Assembly (NCBI GenBank): GCA_963789275.1 | Contig: CAWBKF010000033.1 | Coordinates: 1-64,000, forward strand | Direction of reading: 5' to 3' | Length of the DNA stretch: 64,000 nucleotides | Source of the DNA: DAHUYF01 sp963789275 | Lineage (GTDB): Bacteria; Pseudomonadota; Alphaproteobacteria; ATCC43930; CGMCC-115725 | Notes under the pieces: model-generated | What the model was told of the DNA's origin: nothing | Database searches by the model: none | The model's input: only the letters and a program-made list of their open reading frames with translations | Program-made: the position numbers and the translations under genes | Shown here: positions 1 through 9,305 of the stretch, piece after piece | How positions within the stretch are numbered: the stretch's first letter is position 1 | Layout of the letters: every line of letters starts with the position of its first letter

Positions 1-1
1 C

Positions 2-1829
2 TCACCGCCCCACCGCATATCCCTGCATGCCGCGCGGGTTGGCGCCGGCCTTGAGCACGGTGCCTTCGGGCGTCTGCTCGGCGGCGCAGGCGGAGAGCCT
101 TCCTTCGGACCAGTCCTCGCCGAGCTGAACCTGATGCCCGCGCTTGCGCAGCGCCTTCACCGTTTCGGGCGGGAAGCGGCCTTCCAGCGCGACCAGGCCC
201 GGCTTTGCCGCGCGCGGCCAGAACGAGCTCGGCATGTGCTCGGTGTGGAAGGCGGGGCAGTCGATCGCCTCCTGCAGGTTCATGCCGTGGTGGACGTGAT
301 GCAGGAAGAGCAGCAGCGACCACTGCTCCTGCTGGTCGCCGCCGGGCGTGCCGAAGGCCATGTAGGGCTCGCCCGCCTTCAAGGCGAAGGACGGCGTCAA
401 AGTGCTGCGCGGCCGCCGCCCCGGCGCCAGGCTGAGCGGCAGCCCCTCCTCGAGCCAGAAGATCTGGAGGCGCGTGCCGAGCGCAAAGCCCAGCTCCGGG
501 ATCGCCGGCGAGCTGTGCAGCCAGCCGCCGCTCGGCGTCGCCGCGATCATGTTGCCCCAGCGGTCGATGATGTCGAGGTGGCAGGTGTCGCCCACACTCA
601 TGCCGCGGGGATCGATGCGCAAATCGGCGGTGGTGGGCTCGCCCGCCCCCGCCACGGTCGGCTCGCCGCTGCCCGGCGCGCTGCCGCCGCCGGTCGGCCC
701 GTCATAAAGGCGCGGCTCGCGGCCGCCGGGCGCGCCCGGGCGCAGCTCGAGCGAGGCGCGGGCGCCGATGAGGCGGCGGCGCTCGGCGGCATAGGCCGGG
801 CTCAGCAGCGCCGCCATGGGCACGTCGACGAAATCGGGATCGCCATACCAGGCCTCGCGATCGGCAAAGGCGAGCTTGGCGCTCTCGACCACGGTATGGA
901 CGAAATCCGGCCCGGTCGGATCCATCGCGTCGAGATCGAAGCCCTCCAGCAGCGCCAGCATCTGCAGCAGCACCGGCCCCTGCGTCCACGGCCCGCATTT
1001 GCACAGCGTGTAGCCGTAATAATCGTAAGTGAGCGGCGCCTCGACCGTGGCGCGCCAGCGCGCCATGTCGTCGCCGGTGAGGAGCCCATGATGGCGCCGT
1101 CCTGAGCTGTCCATCACCGCCTCGGCGCGGCAGAAGCGGTCGATCGCGGCGGCGATGAAGCCCTCCGCCCAGATGCGCCGCGCCGCCTCGATCTGCCCGT
1201 CGCGGTCGGGGCTTGCCGCCTCCGCCTCGCGCAGCAGCCGCTGGTATGTGGCGGCCAGCGCCGGGTTGCGGAAGAGCCGCCCCGGCGGCGGCACCACGCC
1301 GCCCGGCAGATAGATCGCCGCCGAGCTCGGCCATTCCGTCTCGAAGAGGCTCCGCACCGTCGCGATGGCGGCGCTGATGCGCGGCACCACGGGATAGCCC
1401 TGGCTGGCATAGCCCAGCGCCGGCGCCAGGACATCGGCAAGGCGCAGCGTGCCATGCTCCAGCAGCAGGCGCATCCAGGCATCGAAGGCGCCGGGCACGC
1501 AGGCCGCCAGCAGCCCGGTGCCGGGGATGAGGTCGAGGCCCTGGCGCTTGAACGCCGCGATGGTGGCACCAGCCGGGCTCACCCCCTGGCCGCAGATCAC
1601 CTCGACGGCGCCGCGTCGGCGGTCCCACAGGATCATCGGCGCCTCGCCGGCGGGGCCGTTCAAATGCGGCTCGACCACCTGCAGCACGAAGCCCGCCGCC
1701 GCCGCCGCGTCGAAGGCGTTGCCGCCGCGCTCGAGCACGCCCATGCGCCGCCGCCGAGGCGAGCCAATGGGTCGAGGCGACGACGCCGAAGGTGCCGCGG
1801 ATCTCCGGACGGGTGGTGAAAGCGGTCAA
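2..1829 (-). CDS. Gamma-glutamyltransferase family protein (interrupted by a +1 frameshift)
   Basis: Ntn-hydrolase of the gamma-glutamyltranspeptidase family, expected to autocleave and act on gamma-glutamyl compounds in the periplasm or cytoplasm. The large-subunit start (ERGGNAFDAAAAAGF) and small-subunit core (PGRRPRSTLTPS, GTPGGDQQEQ) are typical. The nucleophile Thr would be in DTCHLD, where classical enzymes have TTH, so substrate range may differ. The N-terminus lies in another frame: a TTG start at 1829 with GAGGAG seven bases upstream reads LTAFTTRPEIRGTFGVVAST up to about 1757, then one extra base in a GCG run (1745-1756) shifts into the main frame. No signal peptide is evident. It is divergent from the MFS gene and complete at its C-terminus. 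Confidence 0.85.
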
Positions 1830-1863
1830 GAAAGGCTCCTCGACAGGCCCTCTGAGGCGGCTC

Positions 1864-1879
1864 TGGCACATCGCTTGCA
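1864..1879 (+). promoter_or_regulatory. Sigma-54 (RpoN) type -24/-12 promoter
   Basis: TGGCAC (1864-1869), five bases, then TTGCA (1875-1879). The GG and GC dinucleotides are ten bases apart, as the RpoN consensus requires. It points at the MFS gene starting at 1985, predicting a leader of about 95 bases. It lies in the 155-bp gap between divergent genes. No enhancer-binding protein gene is visible nearby. Confidence 0.55.
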
Positions 1880-1984
1880 TCGACTGGCGATGGCGACGGT
1901 GCGCTGGCCAGGGCCGGCGGAGCGCGCTTATGCTGGGGTCACTGTCGCCAGCAGGAACCGGCAAGTCAATCAGGGAGCTGAAGC

Positions 1985-3256
1985 ATGTCCGTGACCGCGG
2001 CATCGGTCGGCGAAACCGCCGGAAAGCGCTGGTGGCAATTGCTCTTCGGCGTCATCGCCATGATGTCGATCTCGAGCCCGCAATATACCTGGACCCTCTT
2101 CACCGGCCCGCTCAACCAGAAGCTCGGCACGACGCTCGCCCAGATCCAATGGACCTTCTCGCTGCTGATCATCCTGCAGACCTTCCTGTCGCCGCTGCAG
2201 GCCTATCTCGTCGACCGCTTCGGCCCGCGCAACCTGATCGCCGCCGGCGCCATCCTGTCCGGCGGCAGCTGGGTGCTGGCGTCCTTTGTCAGCGACCTGC
2301 AGATGCTCTACCTCACCTATGGCATCATCGGCGGCTTCGGCACCGGCATCATCTATGTCGGCATCATCGGGCTGATGGTGCGCTGGTTTCCCGACCGGCG
2401 CGGCCTCGCCACCGGGCTTGCCGCCGCCGGCTACGGCTTCGGCGCCTTCTTCACCAGCTTCCCGATCGACAGCATGATCAAGAGCTCGGGCTATCAGCAC
2501 ACGCTGGTGGTCTGGGGCGTGATCCAGGGGGTGGTCGGCGTGCTCGCGGCGCTGGGATTGCGCGTGCCGCCGGAAGGCTACCAGCCCGCCGGCTACAACC
2601 CCGAGATCTCGCGGCTCGAGCTGCAGTCCCGCCGCAGCTACAGCCCGGCCGAGATGCTGCGGAGCCCGGTCTTCTGGCTGCTCTTCGTGATGATGTCGAT
2701 GATGTCGACCAGCGGGCTGATGGTGACCTCGAACGTCGCCCCCTTCGCCCGCGAGTTCAAGGTCGCCGACGTCATGGTGCTGGGGCTGATGGCGGCGCTG
2801 CCGCTGTCGCTGACCTTGTCGCGCCTCACCAACGGCCTGACGCGGCCGTTCTTCGGCTGGGTCTCCGACCATATCGGCCGCGAGGCGACGATGGCGCTGG
2901 CCTTCTCGCTGGAGGCGGTGGCGATCCTCGTGCTCTTCGCCTTCCTCGACAACCCCGTGCTCTTCGTCGTGCTGACCGGCCTCGTCTTCTTCGGCTGGGG
3001 CGAGATCTTCTCGCTCTTCCCCTCGACGCTCACCGACACCTTCGGCCCGAAATTCGCCGCGACCAATTACGGCTTTCTCTATATCGCCCAAGGCATCGGC
3101 TCGATCCTGGGCGGCCCGGCGGCGGCCTATCTGAAGCAGGCGACGGGGAGCTGGCTTGCCGTCTTCACCATCGTCGCCTGCCTCGACGCGCTCACCGCGG
3201 TGCTGGCGATCACCGTGCTGAAGGGCATGCGGCAGCGGCATCTGCGCCGAGCCTGA
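1985..3256 (+). CDS. MFS transporter, oxalate/formate antiporter (OxlT) family
   Basis: A 423-residue inner-membrane protein of the major facilitator superfamily with about 12 hydrophobic segments. The first half (SSPQYTWTLF, then WTFSLLIILQTFLSP, DRFGPR, WFPDRRGLATG) is characteristic of the OxlT group, which exchanges oxalate for formate or carries other small carboxylates. The substrate here is inferred only from family. The start is ATG with AGGGAG ten bases upstream. A sigma-54-type promoter lies about 105 bases upstream. The neighbouring TPP enzyme resembles acetolactate-synthase-like proteins rather than a clear oxalyl-CoA decarboxylase, so an oxalate pathway is not demonstrated. Confidence 0.85.
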   Translation: MSVTAASVGETAGKRWWQLLFGVIAMMSISSPQYTWTLFTGPLNQKLGTTLAQIQWTFSLLIILQTFLSPLQAYLVDRFGPRNLIAAGAILSGGSWVLASFVSDLQMLYLTYGIIGGFGTGIIYVGIIGLMVRWFPDRRGLATGLAAAGYGFGAFFTSFPIDSMIKSSGYQHTLVVWGVIQGVVGVLAALGLRVPPEGYQPAGYNPEISRLELQSRRSYSPAEMLRSPVFWLLFVMMSMMSTSGLMVTSNVAPFAREFKVADVMVLGLMAALPLSLTLSRLTNGLTRPFFGWVSDHIGREATMALAFSLEAVAILVLFAFLDNPVLFVVLTGLVFFGWGEIFSLFPSTLTDTFGPKFAATNYGFLYIAQGIGSILGGPAAAYLKQATGSWLAVFTIVACLDALTAVLAITVLKGMRQRHLRRA

Positions 3257-3382
3257 GCCTTGGTCGCGGAGGGGGGCAGGATTACCATCTCCCTCAGCCG
3301 GTTCTGGGCGAAGGCTACGTCAGCGGCGGATGCGGATTTTTTTCTCAATGGAGTACACCACTGGCGTAGTCCCTCCCCCCGC

Positions 3383-3412
3383 TTGAAGGGAAACGCCCTG
3401 CCGGCCTATGCT
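3383..3412 (+). promoter_or_regulatory. Candidate sigma-70 promoter of the heme-propeller gene
   Basis: TTGAAG (3383-3388), an 18-base spacer, then TATGCT (3407-3412), 66 bases before the ATG at 3479. The spacing is good and the -10 box is near consensus. The 222-bp gap after the MFS gene also holds a run of seven T at about 3336-3342, without a convincing stem before it. Confidence 0.4.
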
Positions 3413-3478
3413 GATCGGGCGCGGGCTGACCTCCGATCGGCGACCAAAAAGACCGATCCCGGGTGCAGGGAGGACGGA

Positions 3479-5159
3479 ATGCGGGCTGCCTGCCTGTCGC
3501 CGATCATCGCCGCGCTATCGGCCTTCATTCTCTGTCATGCAACCGGCGCGGCCGGTCAAAGCCGCGACGCCGCCGCGCTTTCCGGCCAGGTGAGCTCGGC
3601 CGAGGAAGGGCCGATGGAAGGCGTCGTCGTCAGCGCCAGGCGCGCCGGCGCCGCGGTGACGATCAGCGTCGTGAGCGACGCCGAAGGCCGCTACCGCTTT
3701 CCCGCCGGCCGGCTCGAGGCCGGGCAGTACACGCTGCGCATCCGCGCCGCGGGATACGATCTCGATGGCCGCCCCACCGCCGAGGTGGCGCCGCCGCGAC
3801 CCGCCAAGCTCGACCTCAGGCTGCGCAAAGCGCGGAACCTGATCGACCAGCTCACCAACGCCGAATGGATCGCCAGCGTGCCCGGAAGCGAGGAGCAGAA
3901 GGCCTCGCTGCTCAACTGCGTCGGCTGTCATACGCTGGAGCGGCCGCTCACCGCGCGCCACGATGCCGACGCGTTCATCGCGGTGCTGCAGCGCATGGCG
4001 GGCTATGCGCAGGTGAGCACGCCGCTGGTGCCGCAGCGCAAGGTGTCGGCGCCCGAAGCCGAGGCCGATCCCGAGACCTTCCGCAAAGCAGGCCGAATAT
4101 CTCGCCAGCATCGATCTCAGCAGCGGTCCCGAATGGGAATTTCCGCTGAAGACACTGCCGCGTCCCAGCGGCCGGGCGACGCGCGTCATCATCACCGAAT
4201 ACGATCTGCCGCGGCCGACGGTGCAGCCGCATGATGTCGTGCTCGATGGCCAGGGGCAGGTCTGGTACACCGATTTCGGCGAGGAGTTCCTGGGGAAGCT
4301 CGATCCCGCCACCGGCAAGGTCACGGAATACGCGCTCCCCGAGCAGAAGCCGGGATTTCCGGTGGGCTCGCTCGACCTCGAGGCCGACAAGGACGGGAAT
4401 TTCTGGCTCGGCATGATGTTCCAGGGCGCCGTCGCGCGCTTCGACCGCCGCGCCGGCAAGGCGCAGATCTACCGCCTGCCGGCCGCCCAGAACAACGACG
4501 CGGCGCAGGTCAACATGGTGAAGCCGCAGCATGCCGGCGTCGACGGCAAGGTGTGGATGGACGATATCGGGCTCGAAGGCGTGCACCGCGTCGAGCTCGC
4601 CACCGGCAAGGTCGAGAGCTTCGCGGTCTACAAGAACCTGCCCAAGGATTCGCCGCTCGCCGGGGGCCCGCACGCCATCTACGACATCGCGACGGACCAG
4701 CGGAACAACGTCTATTTCTCGGTATTCGACGACCGCTATATCGGCCGGCTCGACGCCGAGACCGGCGAGCGCAGCTTCTATGCGACGCCGACCGATCATT
4801 CGCGGCCGCGCCGCCTGCGCATGGACGCGCAGGACCGGCTGTGGTTCGCCGAGTATCGCGGCAACCATATCGGCATGCTCGACACCAAGAGCGGCACGAT
4901 CCGGGAATGGGCGATGCCGACGCCCTGGACCGGGCCTTACGACGTCGCCATCGACAAGAACGGCGAGGTCTGGACCGGCGGCATGACCAGCGACCGCGTC
5001 GTGCGGCTCGATCCCAAGAGCGGCGCCACGGTCGAGTACCTGCTGCCGCGCGAGACCAACATCCGCCGCGTCTTCGTCGACAACACCGCCTCGCCGGTCG
5101 CCTTCTGGGCCGGCAGCAACCACGGCGCCTCGATCGTCAAGCTCGAGCCGCTCGATTAA
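3479..5159 (+). CDS. Carboxypeptidase-regulatory domain, c-type heme motif and virginiamycin-B-lyase-like propeller fusion (+1 frameshift)
   Basis: An exported protein of about 559 residues once repaired. Order: signal peptide (MRAACLSPIIAALSAFILCH, cleavage near GAAGQS); a CarboxypepD_reg beta-sandwich (about 35-120: LSGQV, GRYRFPAGRLEAGQYTLRI, AAGYD); a heme c motif CVGCH at 147-151; then a seven-bladed Vgb/streptogramin-lyase-type propeller with repeats such as GQVWYTDFGEEFLGKLDPAT and GNFWLGMMFQGAVARFD. One extra A in AAA (4085-4087) breaks the frame; reading AAGCAG restores LASIDLSSGPEWEFPL into the propeller. Antibiotic lyase activity is not implied: the heme motif suggests a periplasmic redox or binding role. 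The stop overlaps that of the convergent aldolase by 3-4 bases. Confidence 0.8.
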
Positions 5160-6118
5160 GCCGCGCGGTCGACCGCACCTGCGCCGGTGATCCCCGCGGC
5201 GTCGAGCGCCGCCTGGAGGCGCGCGATCTCGCTTGCCGGCAGCTTGACCAGCGGCGGCCGCACCACCGCGCGCTGCAAGCGGCCGAGCAGCACCAGCGCC
5301 TCCTTCATGCGGTTGTGCATGTCGAGGAAGGGCGGCGCGTAGAAGGCCTGGACGACGGGATAAAGCCGGTCGTTCACCGCCTGCGCCCGGGCGAGGTCCT
5401 TGGCCTCGACCGCCTGCCACAGCGCCACCTGCAGGTCGGCGACCACGCTGCCGGCACCCGAGAGCAGGCCGCGGCAGCCCAGCACCAGCGAGCTCATCAG
5501 CCAGGCGCTGTGCGTGCTCAGCACGTTGACCGGTCGCGGCAGGCTCTGCAGCGTGCGGATGTGGCGCTCATGCAGCATGCCATCATTGCACCAATCCTTG
5601 ACCGCGCGGATGCTCGGCACCGCCTCGACCAGGCGCAGCAGCGTCTCGAGCGGGTAACCGAGGCCGCTCGCCAGCGAATACTGGAAGAGGATGATCGGCA
5701 GGTCCGTGGCATCGGCGATGCGCCGGAAATGCGTGAGCGCCATCTCGGGCCGGAGCTGCCCGCCCATGCTCATGCTGTTGGGCGGGAACACCAGCAGCGC
5801 CGAGGCGCCGGCGCCGGCGGCGATCCGCGCGATCTCGGCGGCGGCAAGGCTGCCATCCGCATAGACCCCGGCCACCACCGGCAGCCGGTCGCCGATCTCG
5901 TCCAGCGTGAGCTCGAGCACGTGGCGCTGCTCCGCGAGGCTGCAGGCATGGACCTCCGAGGCATGCGCGTTGGTGGTGAGCGCGGCGAGGCCGGGCACCG
6001 CCGCGACCTCGCGCAGGTGCTTGCGGTATTCGGCAGCATCGATCGCCAGATCCTCGTCGAAGGGCAGCAGGCAGGCGGGAATGACGCCGGCCGGGACGAA
6101 ATCGCCAAAGCGGCTCAT
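5156..6118 (-). CDS. Dihydrodipicolinate synthase (DapA) family aldolase
   Basis: A 320-residue class I aldolase/lyase of the DHDPS/N-acetylneuraminate lyase superfamily. The Schiff-base lysine is probably in IRAVKDWCNDG and the catalytic tyrosine in ILFQYSLASG. The usual pyruvate-carboxylate motif is altered (LVFPPNSM), so it is unlikely to be the lysine-pathway DapA; a role in catabolism of a 2-oxo acid or sugar acid is an inference. The ATG at 6118 follows the TPP-enzyme stop by 16 bases with GGAGGAGCC between, so the two are co-transcribed. Confidence 0.8.
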   Translation of the reverse strand: MSRFGDFVPAGVIPACLLPFDEDLAIDAAEYRKHLREVAAVPGLAALTTNAHASEVHACSLAEQRHVLELTLDEIGDRLPVVAGVYADGSLAAAEIARIAAGAGASALLVFPPNSMSMGGQLRPEMALTHFRRIADATDLPIILFQYSLASGLGYPLETLLRLVEAVPSIRAVKDWCNDGMLHERHIRTLQSLPRPVNVLSTHSAWLMSSLVLGCRGLLSGAGSVVADLQVALWQAVEAKDLARAQAVNDRLYPVVQAFYAPPFLDMHNRMKEALVLLGRLQRAVVRPPLVKLPASEIARLQAALDAAGITGAGAVDRAA

Positions 6119-6134
6119 GCGGCTCCTCCTCTCC

Positions 6135-7805
6135 TCAGTGCGGCGCCGCCAGCGCCGCCCCGCGGATCTCGGACAGCGACTGGCGGATGGTGATCGCCTC
6201 GGGATCGATGCGCAGCTCCAGGATCGCCGGCACGCCGGCGGCGCGGGCGCGCTCGAAGGCGGCGGCGAACTCCTCGGTGCGCTCGACCACCTCGCCATGG
6301 GCGCCGTAGGCGCGCGCCAGCGCCGCGAAATCGGGGTTGTGGAGGTCGGTGCCGATGACGCGGCCGGGATAGTGGCGCTCCTGATGCACGCGGATGGTGC
6401 CGTACATGCCGTTATTGACCAGCAGCACGACGATGCCGAGGCGCCGCTGCACCGCGGTCGCCAGCTCCTGCCCGGTCATGAGGAAATCGCCGTCGCCGGC
6501 CACGCAGATCACGGCCCGGTCGGGATGGACGATCTTCGCCGCCACCGCGGCCGGGAAGCCATAGCCCATGGAGCCGCTGGTCGGCGCGAGCTGCGAGCCG
6601 AAGCGGCGGTATTGGTGGAAGCGATGGACCCAGGTGGCGAAATTGCCGGCGCCGTTGGCGAAGATGGCGTCGGCCGGCAGGTGCGCGTCGAGCCACAGCA
6701 TGATCTCGCCCATCTGCAGCGCGCCGGGCGAGCGCGGCGGCTTGCGGAAGGCGAGGTAGTCCTGATGCGCCGCTTCGGTCGCCGCCGCCCAGACCGGGTG
6801 CTCGACCGGCGGCAGCGCCGCCGCCTGGCGCGCGAAGGCGCGCGGCGTCGCGTTGATCGGCAGCGTCGGCTGATAGACCCGGCCGAGCTCCTCGGGATCG
6901 GCATGGACATGCACCAGCGGCTGCTTCGGCGTCGGTATGTCGAGGAGCGTGTAGCCGCCGGTGGTCATTTCGCCGAGCCGCGGGCCGACGGCGATCAGCA
7001 GGTCGGACTCGCGGATGCGCTGGGCGAGCTTGGGGTTGATGCCGATGCCGACATCGCCGGCATAGCAGGGGTGGCTGTTGTCGAAGCGGTCCTGGCGGCG
7101 GAAGCCGCAGCCGACCGGGAGGCGGTTGGCGGCGGCGAAGCGCTCGATCGCGGCGACCCCGTCGGCGTCCCAGGCGCTGCCGCCGAGCAGCAGGAAGGGC
7201 CGCTTGGCGGCGCCCAGCATCTGCCTGAGCCGCGCCATCGGCGCCTCGCCGGGCCAGGTCTCGACCGGGACATAGGGCTGCGCGTCGGCGACCTCCGCGA
7301 GCTCGGTCAGCATGTCCTCCGGCAGCGCCAGCACCACCGGGCCGGGCCGGCCGCTGGTGGCGGTATGGAAGGCGCGGCTGATGAACTCGGGAATGCGGCG
7401 GGGATCGTCGATCTCGGCCACCCATTTGGCGAGCTGGCCGAACATGCGGCGGTAATCGATCTCCTGGAAGGCCTCGCGCTCCACCGTGCCGCGCGCCACC
7501 TGGCCGATGAACAGGATGAGCGGCGTCGAATCCTGCATCGCCACATGGAGGCCGGCGCTGGCGTTGGTGGCGCCGGGACCGCGCGTCACCATCGCGAGGC
7601 CGGGCCGGCCGGTGAGCTTGCCATAGGCATCGGCCATCATCGTCGCGCCGCCTTCCTGGCGGCAGGTGACGAGGCCGATCGAGTTGGCGTCGTAGAGCGC
7701 GTCCAGCACGGCGAGATAGCTCTCGCCCGGCACGCAGAAGACCGTGTCGGCGCCGTGGATCCTAAGCTGATCGACCAGGATCTGTGCGCCGGTGCGGCGG
7801 TTCAT
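6135..7805 (-). CDS. Thiamine-pyrophosphate-dependent enzyme, acetolactate-synthase-like
   Basis: A 556-residue TPP enzyme with the three usual domains. The N-terminal pyrimidine-binding domain has the cofactor glutamate in CRQEGGATMMADAYGKLTG, a central Rossmann-like domain follows, and the PP domain carries AGDGDFLMTGQELATAV ending in NNGMYG. It resembles the acetolactate synthase large subunit but has no regulatory-subunit gene beside it. The product is therefore uncertain (2-oxo-acid decarboxylase or carboligase). Two in-frame ATGs exist (7811, 7805); the second sits nine bases from GGGAG and is preferred. It forms an operon with the DapA-like gene. Confidence 0.8.
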   Translation of the reverse strand: MNRRTGAQILVDQLRIHGADTVFCVPGESYLAVLDALYDANSIGLVTCRQEGGATMMADAYGKLTGRPGLAMVTRGPGATNASAGLHVAMQDSTPLILFIGQVARGTVEREAFQEIDYRRMFGQLAKWVAEIDDPRRIPEFISRAFHTATSGRPGPVVLALPEDMLTELAEVADAQPYVPVETWPGEAPMARLRQMLGAAKRPFLLLGGSAWDADGVAAIERFAAANRLPVGCGFRRQDRFDNSHPCYAGDVGIGINPKLAQRIRESDLLIAVGPRLGEMTTGGYTLLDIPTPKQPLVHVHADPEELGRVYQPTLPINATPRAFARQAAALPPVEHPVWAAATEAAHQDYLAFRKPPRSPGALQMGEIMLWLDAHLPADAIFANGAGNFATWVHRFHQYRRFGSQLAPTSGSMGYGFPAAVAAKIVHPDRAVICVAGDGDFLMTGQELATAVQRRLGIVVLLVNNGMYGTIRVHQERHYPGRVIGTDLHNPDFAALARAYGAHGEVVERTEEFAAAFERARAAGVPAILELRIDPEAITIRQSLSEIRGAALAAPH

Positions 7806-7960
7806 GAGCATCGTCTCCCGCTTTTGTTGGCAAGAGACCTATTGGAGTTTGCCGCCGCCGGCAATCCCCTTTGATCAGCCTTGGATTACAGGGAGTTAAG
7901 TTGCCGTCACCGACCGGACCGGCGATGCTGGACGAGCGCTTCGCCGCGCGGGGGGTGGTG

Positions 7961-8278
7961 ATGGGACGGATCAGGACGGCAGGTCTCGCAGCATGCGTCT
8001 GCCTCTATGCGCTGGCGCTATCCGGCTGCGGCGTCGGCGACATACCGATGGCGGCGCCGGTGCCGGTGGGCGCGAACGGCCCTGACCCGGCGGTCGCGGA
8101 GAGCCCGGTCGAAGCCGATGCGGTCATGACCTGCGCCACCATCGATACCGAGCGCGCCGGCATTGCCCAGAGCCTGGAGCGCCTGGGCTCGTCGAACGGC
8201 GCCGACGAGCTCAGGAAGCGCGACGCCGCGCTCGCCCAGCTCGCCGCGTCGAAGCGTTGCGCCGCCGCCCCACTCTAA
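7961..8278 (+). CDS. Small putative lipoprotein of unknown function
   Basis: A 105-residue protein with a lipoprotein signal peptide, MGRIRTAGLAACVCLYALAL followed by SGC (lipobox LSGC). The mature part is Ala/Pro-rich, then a short charged helix (DTERAGIAQSLERLG...DELRKRDAALAQLAASKRC). The two cysteines of the mature part (TCATIDTER, SKRCAA) could pair. ATG at 7961 is chosen because it begins the signal peptide; in-frame codons upstream give no sensible N-terminus. I do not recognise the family. Confidence 0.6.
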   Translation: MGRIRTAGLAACVCLYALALSGCGVGDIPMAAPVPVGANGPDPAVAESPVEADAVMTCATIDTERAGIAQSLERLGSSNGADELRKRDAALAQLAASKRCAAAPL

Positions 8279-8347
8279 GCGCTGGCATCTCGAGGCGCAG
8301 CTATTCCATCATCGCGCGACGACACCCCGGGGAGGAGTGCCGCTGCG

Positions 8348-8731
8348 ATGACTGAGAGTGACGCGGTGCTTGCCGCAAACCTCGAATTCTACCGCGCCTT
8401 CACGATGCGCGATTTCGAAGCGATGGATCAGCTCTGGGCGCGCAAGGCGACGGTGCTCTGCACCCATCCCGGCTGGATACCGATCGCCGGCCGCGGCGCG
8501 GTGATGGCGAGCTGGCACGGCATCCTTGCCAATCCGGAGGCGCCGCTGGTGATGTGCCACGAGGATGCCGCCTATCTCTATGGCGACATCGCCGTGGTGC
8601 TGTGCGAAGAGGAGCTCTCGGGCGGCCATCTCGCGGCCACCAACGTCTTCGTCAAAGAGGATGGCGAGTGGCGGCTGGTGCACCACCATTCCAGCCCGAT
8701 CCTGATGCGCGAGACGCCGCGGGCGAATTGA
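8348..8731 (+). CDS. SnoaL-like / NTF2-fold protein
   Basis: A 127-residue single-domain protein of the NTF2-like superfamily (SnoaL/DUF4440-type): N-terminal helix with LEFYRAFTMRDFEAMDQLWA, the sheet motif CTHPGWIPIAGRGAVMASW, and a C-terminal WRLVHHHSSPI strand. Such proteins are ligand-binding or act as isomerases/hydratases; no specific activity can be assigned. GGGGAGGAG lies ten bases before the ATG. Confidence 0.75.
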   Translation: MTESDAVLAANLEFYRAFTMRDFEAMDQLWARKATVLCTHPGWIPIAGRGAVMASWHGILANPEAPLVMCHEDAAYLYGDIAVVLCEEELSGGHLAATNVFVKEDGEWRLVHHHSSPILMRETPRAN

Positions 8732-8766
8732 ATTAGGTAGCGGCTAGCCCGCCCTGAGCGGCTCCT

Positions 8767-8816
8767 GCGCTTGCTGCGCAAGCGCTGACGCCGCCAGCGA
8801 CGAGCGCTACGCGCTC
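8767..8816. terminator. Two hairpins between convergent genes
   Basis: GCGCTTG-5-CAAGCGC (8767-8785) and GAGCGC-3-GCGCTC (8802-8816) lie between the ends of the NTF2-like gene and ndk. They lack a T tract, so they are only a possible bidirectional terminator. Confidence 0.35.
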
Positions 8817-8819
8817 GCG

Positions 8820-9242
8820 CTAGGGACAGATCTCGGGCGCGGTGAAGAAGAAGGCGATTTCGGTCGCGGCGTTCTCCGCCGAATCCGAGCCATGCACCGA
8901 GTTGGCCTCGATCGATTCGGCGAAATCCTTGCGGATCGTGCCGGGCGCGGCGTTGGCGGGGTTGGTGGCGCCCATGATCTCGCGGTTGAGCGCGACGGCG
9001 CTCTCGCCCTCGAGCACCTGCACCACCACCGGTCCCGAGGTCATGAAGCTGACGAGATCGCGGAAGAACGGCCGCTCGCGATGGACGCCATAGAACTGTT
9101 CGGCCTTGTCGCGCGACAGCCGCAGACGCTTCTGCGCGATGATGCGCAGGCCGCGCTCCTCGAAGCGGGCGTTGATCTTGCCGGTCAGGTTCCGACGCGT
9201 CGCGTCGGGCTTGATGATCGACAAGGTGCGTTCGACGGCCAT
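8820..9242 (-). CDS. ndk: Nucleoside diphosphate kinase
   Basis: A 140-residue enzyme that transfers the gamma phosphate between nucleoside triphosphates and diphosphates through a phosphohistidine. The start MAVERTLSIIKPDATRRN, the nucleotide-binding ATNPANAAPGTIRKDF and the active-site histidine in NSVHGSDS are all present, and the length is normal. It is followed on the same strand, upstream, by holC and pepA, a common alphaproteobacterial order. Confidence 0.97.
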   Translation of the reverse strand: MAVERTLSIIKPDATRRNLTGKINARFEERGLRIIAQKRLRLSRDKAEQFYGVHRERPFFRDLVSFMTSGPVVVQVLEGESAVALNREIMGATNPANAAPGTIRKDFAESIEANSVHGSDSAENAATEIAFFFTAPEICP

Positions 9243-9305
9243 GAGCGTATCAACTCCTGGAGAGGGCGGAATTCCGCGGCCTTATAGCGGCGGCGCGGCC
9301 GGCGA

